The position numbers and the translations under genes were made by a program. Of a stretch of DNA of 64,000 nucleotides, positions 40,952-49,962 are shown piece by piece (positions within the stretch are counted from its first letter, which is position 1; every line of letters begins with the position of its first letter). The stretch is from positions 124,001-188,000 of the forward strand of contig CBDFHJ010000009.1 in assembly GCA_965247635.1 (NCBI GenBank), written 5' to 3'. Under the pieces are notes generated by a model. It had not been told where the DNA came from. It worked only from the letters and a program-made list of their open reading frames with translations, and ran no database searches. The DNA comes from CBDFHJ01 sp965247635. GTDB lineage: Bacteria; Chloroflexota; Dehalococcoidia; Lucifugimonadales; Australimonadaceae.

Positions 40952-43004
40952 GGATTAACGCGGGTTGCGAGGCGCCGTCCGGGTATACAAGAAGCCTGTT
41001 CGGATCGCCCTCTACTCCAACCAAGACATCGTCCGTCTCCGGGTCCCGGTTCACAAAGGTCGGGACGTTGGTGAACTCACCCTCGCCTGCCCTCGCCGCG
41101 GCCGCGCCCAACTCGGCAAAGACCACCGTCCGGGTGTTCTGGGTGATCCCGAAGATGACCGTCGTCGGCGGGTCGCCCGGAATCACCTCGATGCCGAGGC
41201 CGGTGATGGCCTGGCCCGGGGCCGGGAAGTCGCCGATGAAGTGGGTAGCTATGGGAGTACCGGTAGGGTCGAACTCGATGATGGCGCTTGCGTCCCCACC
41301 TACCACCGCGTCGTTACCCTCGGGGACCAACGAGAAGTTCAGGTTACCCGTCTGACCGAAGAATCCGCCCACCTGGATGTAGAAAGTGTCGCCCGGCTCG
41401 CCGAAGAAGTCCACCCGCGACTGGAGCCCCAAGTCGTCGTCAAAGTTGGGCGGGGAGCCAAAGAAGTCGTCGTTACAGTCCTCCTCGTCCAGGTCGGCAT
41501 CCTGGATGCTGATGGGGCTTGTTATATCGCTTTCGTAGACGGCGAGGACTGTGTCGTAGTTGCTCCCCTCAGTGCTGGCGGAGTAGAAGCTTGGGAAGTC
41601 AGGAGTAAATCGGTACCACACCGTGCTGCCGATACCGCCGCAGGGGACCGGCTCGTCCGCCTCTGTGGTTGCGCTGTCTGTAGAGCCGCTATCGGAGAAA
41701 GGAACGCCGCCTATGGGAGTGAAAGCTGCGATGTCGTCATTGCCAAGCGCCGCCCCCGCGGCCGCCGACACGGCGCCGAAGAAGTTGCCGGTGTCCGGGT
41801 TGTGGCCCAGGCCATCGAAGCCGGGCAGGCCCGCGAACCCCAGGGGCGTCGTGAAGGTCGAGACGAAGCTAAGGCTCGCGGTGAGACTGAGCTTGACGAC
41901 GGTAACCGACGATGCGGGATCGTCCTGAAACTCGGCGACGCTGACCAGCGTACTGCCACTATCAAACGCCGCGCCACCAGGGCGGTTGCTCAAGAAGGGC
42001 GAGAGGTCAATGACGTCGTCCACCGTGGCGCCAGCGGGGAAGTCAGGACTTGGTGTAAGGCTCAGCAGGGCTGCAAAGGCGTCCGACCCATCGGGTGCGT
42101 CACCGCCGGCCACCACGAACGTGCTCGGGCCGGTGAAGGCGATGGCATGGAGCGCGCTCATGTCGCAAAATTCAGCGCCATTGGGTCCGGGACAGTCCAC
42201 CGATACAACGTCAGGCAGGACGAAGTCGGACTCTACGAACATAAAGGGGCCTGCACCCTTGACCAGCTGCGCGTAGACGTTGTTGCCGCCGAAGCCGTCG
42301 GTGATGGCGCCCAGTTTGATGTCGTCGCTGACGATGCGGGCGTCCAAGGCGCGGGCCGCGCCTTCGAAGGGGATATTGGCGCCGAAGGCCTCACCCAGGC
42401 CCGCGAAGTCCGGGAACAGGGGTAGCTCCTCCGTTCCGCCACCAGGGTCAAAGCCGCCCACGGCGCCGGCCACGTCGATGCCGAACAGCTGCGCGCTCTG
42501 GGGCAGCAGCGGGAACGAGACCGGTGCTGGGTCCAGCAGGATCTGGTGCGTGAACTCCAAGTTGTACGTGATCGTGCCGGGGGACCCGGTGACGTAGCCG
42601 TACCCCGAGTAGCCGTACGGTCCACCTTCTACGCGTGCGAGGTCATCGTGGGTGACGGTCCCTCCGAGGGTCGCAACCTTGTCCTGCCCGCTCCCAACGG
42701 TCAGGATGAAAGCGCCCGGACCGATGGGGAGGTTAAGAAACGTCACGTTTTGACCGCCCGTAATGATCAGGTCAACCTGGGCATCCTCCGGCAGGAACTC
42801 TCCTCCGGCGATGGTAATGTCCAGGGACGAGGGCACCGTGGCGCCGACGGGGAAAGGATTGGCGCCACCAGGGATATCCACGAGGACGCCCACGCCAAAG
42901 GCGGGCCTGGGGACGAGGAGCAGGCTGAACGCCACCAGCGCGGTGACGAGTAGGACGATGTGGAGACGGAAGTTGCATAGAATGCTTACGCTCAAGGCTG
43001 GCAC
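40932..43004 (-). CDS. Large secreted protein, first part (frameshifted into the next frame)
   Basis: 690 residues. Signal peptide (LVTALVAFSLLLVPRPAFGVGV) followed by many beta-rich segments, e.g. DITIAGGEFLPEDAQVDLII, TLGGTVTHDDLARVEGG, FVVAGGDAPDGSDAFAALL, and a pre-peptidase-like C-terminal domain (YASTEGSNYDTVLAVYES; QSRVDFFGEPGDTFYIQVGGF). It ends in SQPALILESAER at 40932, but the neighbouring frame carries on with LPSGEVDGATLV, so gene and frame are probably joined by a 1-2 bp indel. With the next part it would be about 1,670 residues. No enzyme motif recognised. Confidence 0.7.
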   Translation of the reverse strand: MPALSVSILCNFRLHIVLLVTALVAFSLLLVPRPAFGVGVLVDIPGGANPFPVGATVPSSLDITIAGGEFLPEDAQVDLIITGGQNVTFLNLPIGPGAFILTVGSGQDKVATLGGTVTHDDLARVEGGPYGYSGYGYVTGSPGTITYNLEFTHQILLDPAPVSFPLLPQSAQLFGIDVAGAVGGFDPGGGTEELPLFPDFAGLGEAFGANIPFEGAARALDARIVSDDIKLGAITDGFGGNNVYAQLVKGAGPFMFVESDFVLPDVVSVDCPGPNGAEFCDMSALHAIAFTGPSTFVVAGGDAPDGSDAFAALLSLTPSPDFPAGATVDDVIDLSPFLSNRPGGAAFDSGSTLVSVAEFQDDPASSVTVVKLSLTASLSFVSTFTTPLGFAGLPGFDGLGHNPDTGNFFGAVSAAAGAALGNDDIAAFTPIGGVPFSDSGSTDSATTEADEPVPCGGIGSTVWYRFTPDFPSFYSASTEGSNYDTVLAVYESDITSPISIQDADLDEEDCNDDFFGSPPNFDDDLGLQSRVDFFGEPGDTFYIQVGGFFGQTGNLNFSLVPEGNDAVVGGDASAIIEFDPTGTPIATHFIGDFPAPGQAITGLGIEVIPGDPPTTVIFGITQNTRTVVFAELGAAAARAGEGEFTNVPTFVNRDPETDDVLVGVEGDPNRLLVYPDGASQPALILESAER

Positions 43005-43121
43005 CAGGTGTTAGAGATTTCTGACCACTCCAAGCCAAAATCATCTCTAAACCTATTGCCTTCACATGGCCCCGCGAATGGAGGAAACCCCTCCAATTGT
43101 TGAGGGTACTACCCCCAATAG

Positions 43122-43164
43122 AAGAGGGGTCGTGACCCGTCGGCAACAGGTCATGACCCCTCTT
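43122..43164. terminator. Long hairpin in the gap before the second Lrp-type gene
   Basis: AAGAGGGGTCGTGACC (43122-43137) pairs with GGTCATGACCCCTCTT (43149-43164) with one mismatch. No T-run. It could separate the surface-protein gene from the regulator. Confidence 0.6.
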
Positions 43165-43222
43165 CAAACGGTCACCGTTCCTGGGCTGGTCCCTCGCAGG
43201 TGAGGGTTGGTTACCCCTGAAG

Positions 43223-43726
43223 CTACCGTTCAGGGGTGGGGCCCGCTGCCCGCTTCTTGGTCTGCAGGCTGACAAAGGTCTCGGTGTGCCGGACCCCTTC
43301 TACCGTGCCTACCTTTGTATGCAGGAACTCGGCCAGCGCCTCGGAGCTGGCTAAGTTGACCCAAGTGAAGATGTCGTAGGTGCCGGTGGTGATGGCCACG
43401 TGCTCGGTCTCAGCAAGCTCGGCCAGCCGCTCCGCAACCGCCTCAACCTTGGATGGGTCCACCTGGAGCCCAATGAAGGCGGAGGTGTGGTAGCCCAGCT
43501 GTGCGGGCTCGGCGAAGGCCACCACCCGTATCGCCTTCTGTTGAAGGAGTCTGGCGAGCCGGCGGCGGACCGTCCCCTCGCTGACGGCCAACTCCCGGGC
43601 CATCCTGGCATGGGAGGCCCTGCCATCCTGCTGGAGAATCTGAATGATCCGGCGGTCTAACTCGTCCGTGGCTCCCGACCTCCCTAGCGCCGTCTGTTGG
43701 TCAGCCGGTGATGCGGCGGCAATCAT
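43223..43726 (-). CDS. Lrp/AsnC-family transcriptional regulator (second copy)
   Basis: 167 residues from the ATG at 43726, chosen because AAGGAG lies just before it; a longer open frame to 43894 has no signal. Winged helix (DELDRRIIQILQQDGRASHARMARELAVSEGTVRRRL) and RAM domain (HVAITTGTYDIFTWVNLASSEALAEFLHTKVGTVEGV) match the protein at 18173 closely, so they are paralogues. It probably senses an amino acid or similar metabolite; the target is unknown. A palindrome with ACCCCTGAA and TTCAGGGGT arms overlaps its stop codon and may terminate it. Confidence 0.9.
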   Translation of the reverse strand: MIAAASPADQQTALGRSGATDELDRRIIQILQQDGRASHARMARELAVSEGTVRRRLARLLQQKAIRVVAFAEPAQLGYHTSAFIGLQVDPSKVEAVAERLAELAETEHVAITTGTYDIFTWVNLASSEALAEFLHTKVGTVEGVRHTETFVSLQTKKRAAGPTPER

Positions 43727-43990
43727 CGTCTCCTTCCATCGAAATGTCAACTCCAAAGCTAGCCATTCCGCGAATCTCACGCCGATTTGCGACGACTTGG
43801 GCAGGTATGGACATCGCTCTTCGGCGGGCAAGCAGTTTCCCTCACCGCGACTACCGCCGCGGTGGGTAGCCCGAGGGTACAACAAGCGGTCCACGCGACG
43901 GCGACGGCCACCAGTATGGGACGTAAGGGGGGTTCGGATTATTCAGGAAAAGTAGCGACGAGCAGCAAAGAGGCCTGCGACCGGAGGCAG

Positions 43991-44203
43991 CTAGGGGGAC
44001 CGGCGGTCGTTACGGGGCCGAAAGATGGAGCCCTTGCCGGGCAGGTTGGCGGGGATGGAACGCGACTGCCGCTGTGCACCGCCGAAGGGGCGCTTGGTGA
44101 GGATGATGTATGCCCCCACCGCCGCCGCTCCTATGAGGACCCGCTTCAGGAAGCCGCGCCGACTTGCGCCTGCCGGTTCCGCTATATTCGATACTTGTGC
44201 CAT
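43991..44203 (-). CDS. Small Tat-type membrane protein
   Basis: About 70 residues. The sequence MAQVSNIAEPAGASRRGFLK carries a twin-arginine RRGFLK motif and is followed by a hydrophobic helix (VLIGAAAVGAYIILT) and a short basic, Arg/Pro-rich tail. It is divergent from the complex III operon. It might be a subunit anchor or assembly factor for that complex, but no homologue is recognised. Confidence 0.45.
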   Translation of the reverse strand: MAQVSNIAEPAGASRRGFLKRVLIGAAAVGAYIILTKRPFGGAQRQSRSIPANLPGKGSIFRPRNDRRSP

Positions 44204-44529
44204 TGGCCACGTTGCTCCAAAGGTTTCCCGCAGTGGCGGTACGGCAATTCTACGACGGAATACCACGGGTTGAAAAGGTGTACCCTGGTTGGGACCAAGC
44301 GGCTGAGTGCCGCACTAAGCGGAATCACCCTTCTTGCCCTGCTTATACTCGTGTGTTACTCGTGGCCGTTTGAGTGGCCGATACCTTGACACAACACCTC
44401 GGTTAGTTTAGCGTGTCACGCTCGGAGGCCCATCGCGGCGGCCTAGCCCAAGGTGCCCATCGGGATACGGTCCTGACACCTTATCAAAACGTCGACAGCA
44501 TCGAACTGGCCAGGTGGTAAAGGACTCCG
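44204..44529. other. Gap between divergent genes
   Basis: Probable promoter region of the complex III operon. An extended frame (43787-44389) runs across it but looks like a shadow of the Tat-type gene. Nothing else is seen. Confidence 0.35.
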
Positions 44530-44829
44530 ATGGGGGAGCTCTCCGAATTCATAACCACCTCCGACTGGGCCAACCTCAGTGGCCTCCTCATTCCTTTCTG
44601 GGTACTACTGGTCGGTGTCATCGGGCTCGCTAGTAGCTTACTGCTAGCCCAGGGGGTAATCCCCTCGTTGGCTACGACTCGAGAGCTGCCCGACCCACGG
44701 CTGCTCAAGCTGCGGCAGCCGTTGTACCTAAGTGCGGCCGCGTTCCTCGGTCTTAGCATCTTTATGGTAATCGTCATCTTCATACGAGTGCGCATTCTCG
44801 AAGAATTCTTTGACCTCCGGTTGATCTAG
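44530..44829 (+). CDS. Small two-helix membrane protein ahead of complex III
   Basis: 99 residues with GTAAAGGACTCCG before the ATG. Two hydrophobic helices (LSGLLIPFWVLLVGVIGLASSLLLA and YLSAAAFLGLSIFMVIVIFI) with a short polar loop (TTRELPDPRLLKLRQ) and a charged end. It lies 98 bp before actA on the same strand. I do not recognise the family. Position suggests a small subunit or assembly factor. Confidence 0.55.
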   Translation: MGELSEFITTSDWANLSGLLIPFWVLLVGVIGLASSLLLAQGVIPSLATTRELPDPRLLKLRQPLYLSAAAFLGLSIFMVIVIFIRVRILEEFFDLRLI

Positions 44830-44927
44830 CGGAGGCCACCGAGCGGAACATGACTACTGGGTAAGGCTGTCGGTCCTTAGGATTGTGAAATTTTTGACAT
44901 GCCAGATCGCCGTGCGAGCACAACCTG

Positions 44928-45521
44928 ATGGGCACGAATAGCTTGCTCCTCAAGGTCGCTATTCCGGTCATCGGACTAGCCTTCGGTGTGGTGGCCCTTT
45001 TAGTGAGCCTGTTGCTCTTCACGAGTTGGTGGAGCCTGCCTCCGGACATCCTTGGTTTCGCCGACGGTCCGGAGCAGCCTATCGCCTTCCCCCACACCGT
45101 CCACGTGCAGCAGGCAGGACTGGACTGTCAGTTTTGCCATCGCACCGTGAGCACCGAGGAGGCCGCTGGCATCCCTGCGGTGGCGCAGTGTATGTTCTGT
45201 CACGACTTCCTGCGCATCGACGGCTCCCAGTCCGATAGCCCGACCGCGGAGGAGGAGATCGCCAAGCTGCATGCCGCTTTTCGCGGCGTGGACGGCGCCG
45301 CGCCTCAGCCCATCGATTGGGTGCGGGTCCATCGGCTGCCGGACCATGTGCAATTCCTGCACCAGCCGCATATCCAGGCGGGTTTTTCCTGTTCCACCTG
45401 CCACGGAGACGTGGGTGCCATGGAGCAGGTGAAGCAGGTCCGCAATTTGAAGATGCGCGATTGTGTGGACTGTCACCGGCAGAACAACGCGCCGACCGAC
45501 TGCGCTACCTGTCACTACTAG
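44928..45521 (+). CDS. actA: Alternative complex III, pentaheme cytochrome c subunit (ActA-type)
   Basis: 197 residues. One N-terminal TM helix (LKVAIPVIGLAFGVVALLVSLLLF) anchors a periplasmic domain with five heme-c motifs: CQFCH, CMFCH, CSTCH, CVDCH and CATCH. Several histidines (FPHTVH, HQPHI) can be distal ligands. This matches ActA, the multiheme subunit of quinol:cytochrome c oxidoreductase alternative complex III. It is the first clear subunit gene of the cluster and needs the Ccm genes 7 kb downstream for heme attachment. Confidence 0.92.
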   Translation: MGTNSLLLKVAIPVIGLAFGVVALLVSLLLFTSWWSLPPDILGFADGPEQPIAFPHTVHVQQAGLDCQFCHRTVSTEEAAGIPAVAQCMFCHDFLRIDGSQSDSPTAEEEIAKLHAAFRGVDGAAPQPIDWVRVHRLPDHVQFLHQPHIQAGFSCSTCHGDVGAMEQVKQVRNLKMRDCVDCHRQNNAPTDCATCHY

Positions 45522-45564
45522 GTATTAGAGGTAAGGCATAAGAGAGGAGCTGAAGGTCTAGGCT

Positions 45565-47802
45565 ATGGGGTTGACGCGACGGCAATTCTTGAAGTGGGCA
45601 GGCGCCACGGGCATCGGTGCCGTGGTATTCAACGGCTGCATGGTGCCCGATGAAGAGATCAACGTCCAAAGCCCGCTGCAGATGCCCGAAGACCTCGTGA
45701 CTGGCCGCGACAACTTCTACGCCACGGTCTTTCAAGGGGGCGCTGGAAGCGAAGGGCTAAAGGTACGGGTTATGGAGGGCCGCGCCAAAAAGGTGGAGGG
45801 CAACCCCGACTACCCGCTCAATACCGGCAAGCACGGTGTGCGCAGCGAGGCGTTGCTCCAGGCCTTATACCATCCGGACCGGCTCAAGGGGCCCTTGGCC
45901 CGGATAGGCCCAGGGGGGCCATTTAGGTCCATCGGCTGGGATGAGGCCATCAACCGGCTGATGGCGCTTCTGAAGGACGCCGACCCGGCGTCGGTGCTCA
46001 TGGCCGCCGGCCCGATGCGTGGCCTGCTGGCCACCGTGGTCCGGCGTTTCGCCGACGCCTACTTCGGCGCCTCGTCCGCCGACCGTCTGCTGGGCTTCGA
46101 CCCGCTGGACCAGACCGTGCTGCGGGAGGCCATGCGGCGAGTGTTCAGCCAAGAGGCTCTACCCGATTTTGACATCGCGAACACGAACTTTCTTCTGAGC
46201 TTCGGCGCCGATTTCTTGGGCACCTGGCTGGCCCCCACCCACTTCATGCGCGGCTATGGTGAGTTTCGGCAGGGCGATGGCCGGGAGCGGGGACGTTTCG
46301 TACAGGTGGAGTCCCGCTTCTCCACAACGGCAGCCAGCGCCGACGAGTGGTGGTATGTAAATCCCGGCACCGAGGGGCTGCTGGCCATGTCGGTGGCCTT
46401 CGTCATCATCAACGAGCACCTCGGCGATACCGCGGCCGCCACCGCATTGACGGGGGACCGTGGCGCCCGTGCCCTTGCCCTGTTCCATCCGGACCAGGTG
46501 GCCCCCGCTATTGGGGTGCCCGCCGCGCGCATCTTCGAGCTGGCCCACGCCTTTGCGGATACGTCCAACGGCCCTAGCCTTGCCATCGGCGGTGGCTCGG
46601 CCGCGGCCCACACCAATGGGCTGTTCAACCTTACGGCCATCTACTCGCTGAACTATCTCGTAGGCAGCGTGAATAAACGCGGCGGCCTCATCTTCAACCC
46701 CGCCACGCTGGCGACCGCGGTCCAGGGAGCCTCATTGCAGCAGTGGGAAGACGCCTTGGCAGCGATGCGCCGTGGCGAGACCAAGGTACTCTTGGTCCGC
46801 GACGCCAACCTGCTGCACGGCCTCCCGGGCACGCTGGACGCGGCTGGGGCGATACGCAACGTGGAGACCGTCGTTAGCTTCTCCAGCTTCCTGGACGACA
46901 CCACGGCCATCGCCGACCTGGTCCTGCCGGGGCACACCCTCTTAGAGGAGTGGGGCAGCGACACCCCTGACCCGGGCCCAGGGTACGCGACGGTCGGGCT
47001 CCAGCAGCCCGTGGTGGTCCCCTTTGCCAATACCGTGGCCTTCGGCGACGTGCTCTTGAGGGTGGCCCGCGAGCTGGGGCTGAACGGCGGCCTGGACTAC
47101 GACAACATGCGTGAGGCCCTGCGCGACTCCCTGCGGCCTTTGCACCAAACGGGAGTGGGCTCTGTCCGAAGGCCGACGTTTGAGGAGTTTTGGGTCCGGG
47201 CCCTCCAGCGCGGCGGCTGGTGGAACATGAGCGATACCGGCAAGTCCGCGCCCGCGCCGCCCCCGTTACCCCGAGAACCGAAGCCACCAACCTTCAACGG
47301 TAGCGACAGCAGCTATCCCCTGCACCTGGCCCCCTTCGAGGGCCACGCTGTCGGGGCCGGCCAGCACGCTCACCTGCCGTGGCTTCAGGCCACGCCTGAC
47401 CCCCTCACCACGGTGGCCTGGGGAACGTGGGTAGAGCTCAATCCACAGACGGCCAAGCGGCTTGGTTTCCGCCAGGAAGAGGTGGTCTCGGTGGAGTCGC
47501 CCACGGGGAAGCTTATCGAGGCGCCGCTGTACATCAACCCGGCGGCCCCACCCAACGTCCTGGGCATACCATTCGGACAAGGGCACGCCCACTACACTAG
47601 CTACGCAGCCAACCTGGGTGCCAACGTCTTCACCATTCTGGACCCATTGAAGGAGTCGGAGACGGGCGCCCTGGCCTGGGCAGCCACCAAGGTGAGGGTC
47701 GTAAAGACGGCTCGTAGGCAGCGGCTTGCCAAGCTGGAAGGCGTGGTCCCGGCCGTTCAGGCACTGGACGAGAAGATTATCGAGGTAGAGCGTATAAGCT
47801 AA
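45565..47802 (+). CDS. Alternative complex III, molybdopterin-oxidoreductase-like subunit (ActB N-part)
   Basis: 745 residues. Tat/lipoprotein leader (RRQFLKWAGATGIGAVVFNGC), then the fold of the molybdopterin oxidoreductases: KHGVRSEALLQALYHPDRL, FRSIGWDEAINRLM, TNFLLSFGADFLGTW, a GNHQ-type middle, TIADLVLPGHTLLEEWG and the terminal dimerisation-like region (WGTWVELNPQTAKRLGFRQEEVVSVES). In complex III the homologous ActB carries no molybdenum cofactor and acts structurally next to the Fe-S domain, here a separate gene that follows. Confidence 0.9.
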   Translation: MGLTRRQFLKWAGATGIGAVVFNGCMVPDEEINVQSPLQMPEDLVTGRDNFYATVFQGGAGSEGLKVRVMEGRAKKVEGNPDYPLNTGKHGVRSEALLQALYHPDRLKGPLARIGPGGPFRSIGWDEAINRLMALLKDADPASVLMAAGPMRGLLATVVRRFADAYFGASSADRLLGFDPLDQTVLREAMRRVFSQEALPDFDIANTNFLLSFGADFLGTWLAPTHFMRGYGEFRQGDGRERGRFVQVESRFSTTAASADEWWYVNPGTEGLLAMSVAFVIINEHLGDTAAATALTGDRGARALALFHPDQVAPAIGVPAARIFELAHAFADTSNGPSLAIGGGSAAAHTNGLFNLTAIYSLNYLVGSVNKRGGLIFNPATLATAVQGASLQQWEDALAAMRRGETKVLLVRDANLLHGLPGTLDAAGAIRNVETVVSFSSFLDDTTAIADLVLPGHTLLEEWGSDTPDPGPGYATVGLQQPVVVPFANTVAFGDVLLRVARELGLNGGLDYDNMREALRDSLRPLHQTGVGSVRRPTFEEFWVRALQRGGWWNMSDTGKSAPAPPPLPREPKPPTFNGSDSSYPLHLAPFEGHAVGAGQHAHLPWLQATPDPLTTVAWGTWVELNPQTAKRLGFRQEEVVSVESPTGKLIEAPLYINPAAPPNVLGIPFGQGHAHYTSYAANLGANVFTILDPLKESETGALAWAATKVRVVKTARRQRLAKLEGVVPAVQALDEKIIEVERIS

Positions 47803-47846
47803 GCTGGCCGGCTACGCATGCCGTCGCCAGGAAAGGTTGGAAGCGC

Positions 47847-48569
47847 ATGGCGATGCTCGGAGTGGTCTCGAACGAACGGCCCCCTGCCCACCACTGGGGG
47901 ATGGTGGTGGACATGGACCGCTGCACGGGCTGTCAGGCCTGTGTGGTCGCCTGTCAGTCGGAAAACAACATCCCTCTCAACGAAGAGGAGCACTTCCATC
48001 AGCACCGGGCCATCGAATGGATCCGCATCGAGCGGTACTGGGAGGGGGAGTTCCCCAACGTCAAGGCCCGGTTCATCCCCATGCTGTGCCAGCACTGCGA
48101 CAACGCGCCGTGCGAGCCGGTCTGCCCCGTATACGCCACGTACCACAACGAGGAAGGCCTCAACGTCCAGGTATATAACCGGTGCGTGGGCACCCGCTTC
48201 TGCGGCAACAACTGCCCCTACCACGTCCGCTTCTTCAATTTCTGGGAGCCGGTGTGGCCCGTGGACCTGCGCAACCAGCTGAACCCCGACGTGACCGTCC
48301 GCAGTAGGGGCATCATGGAGAAGTGCACCTTCTGTGTCCAGCGGATCCGTCGCGCCACGAGAGGCAAGAGGCAGGTCCCGGATGGCGAGGTCGCACCGGC
48401 CTGCGTGCAAGCTTGCCCCACCGACACCCTCGTCTTCGGCGACGTGAACGACCCTGAGAGCAAGGTGTCCAGGATGTCCAAGGACGAACGCGGGTACCAG
48501 GTGCTCAAGAACCTTGGCACCGACCCCGGCGTGACCTACTTGAAGAAGGTAGATGTCCATGCAACATAG
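47847..48569 (+). CDS. Alternative complex III, four-cluster Fe-S subunit (ActB C-part)
   Basis: 240 residues. Four cysteine clusters in order: CTGCQACVVACQ, CQHCDNAPCEPVCPV, CVGTRFCGNNCPY and CTFCVQRIRRATRG...CVQACPTDTL, as in the DmsB/PsrB ferredoxin family. They would hold three [4Fe-4S] clusters and one [3Fe-4S] or similar. It passes electrons from the quinol site to the heme subunits. In many ACIII operons this domain is fused to the MoCo-like domain as one ActB; here it is a separate ORF 44 bp downstream. Overlaps the next gene by 17 bp. Confidence 0.93.
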   Translation: MAMLGVVSNERPPAHHWGMVVDMDRCTGCQACVVACQSENNIPLNEEEHFHQHRAIEWIRIERYWEGEFPNVKARFIPMLCQHCDNAPCEPVCPVYATYHNEEGLNVQVYNRCVGTRFCGNNCPYHVRFFNFWEPVWPVDLRNQLNPDVTVRSRGIMEKCTFCVQRIRRATRGKRQVPDGEVAPACVQACPTDTLVFGDVNDPESKVSRMSKDERGYQVLKNLGTDPGVTYLKKVDVHAT

Positions 48570-49932
48570 CGTCGCGGAAGAGGGCCGCCTGGAAGGGATG
48601 GCCCCATCGGAGTTGTCCCACGACGTGCTCGGCCGGTTTCAGGAGATCGGCTCACGGTACTGGGGCTGGGTGGCCGTACTGGCCATCCTGACGGCACTAG
48701 GTGTCGTGGGCTTCTTCATACGCCTGCCCGACGGGTTCGACGACCGGTCAAATTGGGGCTACACCGCGGCCACGCTGTCGTTCCTTGTGACCGTCTTCGC
48801 GGCGGGCCCCATCGTGTCCGTGGGGCTGCGGTTCATCAAGAGCCACTGGCGGCGGCCGCTCACCCGCATTTCGGAGATCTATGGCGTGACCGGAGTATTG
48901 GCCCTGCTCCTGCTTCTTCCGGCGCTGGCCGCCCTGCCGCCGCTGGAGGGACGGAACAACATCTGGTTCGACTGGCCTCAGTTCGTGCCCGGCGGCTGGG
49001 ACGTTCTGAGCGTGGGGACCTTGGCCCTGTGCGGCGTGGTGCTGCTATGGACCCTGGCTCTGCCCGACCTGGCGGCCGCCCGGGACCATCTGCCGCCCTC
49101 CGGACGCCAGCGTCTGGTGAAATGGCTTGCCCTGGGCTGGACGGGACACCTACGGCAGTGGCGGGTCCACCGCTGGGCGGTGTTGATCATCGGCGCCATC
49201 TACCTGCTGCTCTTTCCCCTGGTCCAAACCCTGATCAGCTCCGACTTTTCAGCCGGTCTGTTGCCCGGACTCAAGGACGCCATCTTTCCCGCGTTCCAAA
49301 CGCTTCAGGGCCTGCAAAGCGGCGTGGCCATCGTGTTGGTTACCATGTTCATCGTCCGCAACGTGGGCGGCTACCAACGATACCTGGGGGTGGACCAGTT
49401 CTGGGCCTTAAGTAAGCCATTGCTGGCCTTCTCCCTGCTCTGGTTCTACTTTTGGTGGGCCACCTTCCTCACCTTCTGGTATGGCCGTCAGCCCTCTGAG
49501 GTCAGCCTGCTCAAGCTGCTCATGTTCGAGTCGTACCTGGTGCCCTTCCTCATCGCCTTCTTCTTGAATTTCCTGATCCCGTTGGTAGCGCTGATCTGGA
49601 ACCCCGTGCGCCGAAGCATTTGGGGTCCCACGGCGGTGGCGGTAGGCATCCTCATCGGCACGTTCTTCAACCAGGTGCGGATGTACGTTTCCGCCTTCTC
49701 CGTGGAAGATGTGACCGAACACGCCCTGAGCTCGATCCCGGCAGGCCAGGTGCCCCAGGTACCCGACGTGCTGATCGTGATCGGGGCCATCTCTGGGGCG
49801 ACGCTGCTGTTTCTGTTGGTGAGCAAGGTTGTGCCGATTATCTCTGTTTGGGAGGTAGGCGAAGGTCTGCACCTCAGCCGCACGCGCCAGTTCTTGTCCC
49901 GGACGGTGCGCGTGATCGCTAGGTCCCACTAG
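48553..49932 (+). CDS. Alternative complex III, NrfD-like membrane subunit 1
   Basis: 459 residues, about 9-10 hydrophobic helices (WGWVAVLAILTALGVVGFFI; VVLLWTLALPDLAAA; FFLNFLIPLVALIW). It belongs to the NrfD/PsrC family of quinol-interacting membrane proteins, one of the two (ActC/ActF) usually in ACIII. It starts inside the Fe-S subunit gene, 17 bp overlap, so the two are coupled. The typical helix with conserved Arg/His (YWWATFLTFW-like) is present. Confidence 0.88.
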   Translation: MSMQHSVAEEGRLEGMAPSELSHDVLGRFQEIGSRYWGWVAVLAILTALGVVGFFIRLPDGFDDRSNWGYTAATLSFLVTVFAAGPIVSVGLRFIKSHWRRPLTRISEIYGVTGVLALLLLLPALAALPPLEGRNNIWFDWPQFVPGGWDVLSVGTLALCGVVLLWTLALPDLAAARDHLPPSGRQRLVKWLALGWTGHLRQWRVHRWAVLIIGAIYLLLFPLVQTLISSDFSAGLLPGLKDAIFPAFQTLQGLQSGVAIVLVTMFIVRNVGGYQRYLGVDQFWALSKPLLAFSLLWFYFWWATFLTFWYGRQPSEVSLLKLLMFESYLVPFLIAFFLNFLIPLVALIWNPVRRSIWGPTAVAVGILIGTFFNQVRMYVSAFSVEDVTEHALSSIPAGQVPQVPDVLIVIGAISGATLLFLLVSKVVPIISVWEVGEGLHLSRTRQFLSRTVRVIARSH

Positions 49933-49962
49933 GGCAACGATTGCTGGAGCAGCAAGAACACT

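Noticed and set aside
40930..40960. TGA at 40932 as a Sec codon in the giant protein
   Set aside because: The frame after it is unrelated; the coding signal continues in a different frame, so it is an indel.
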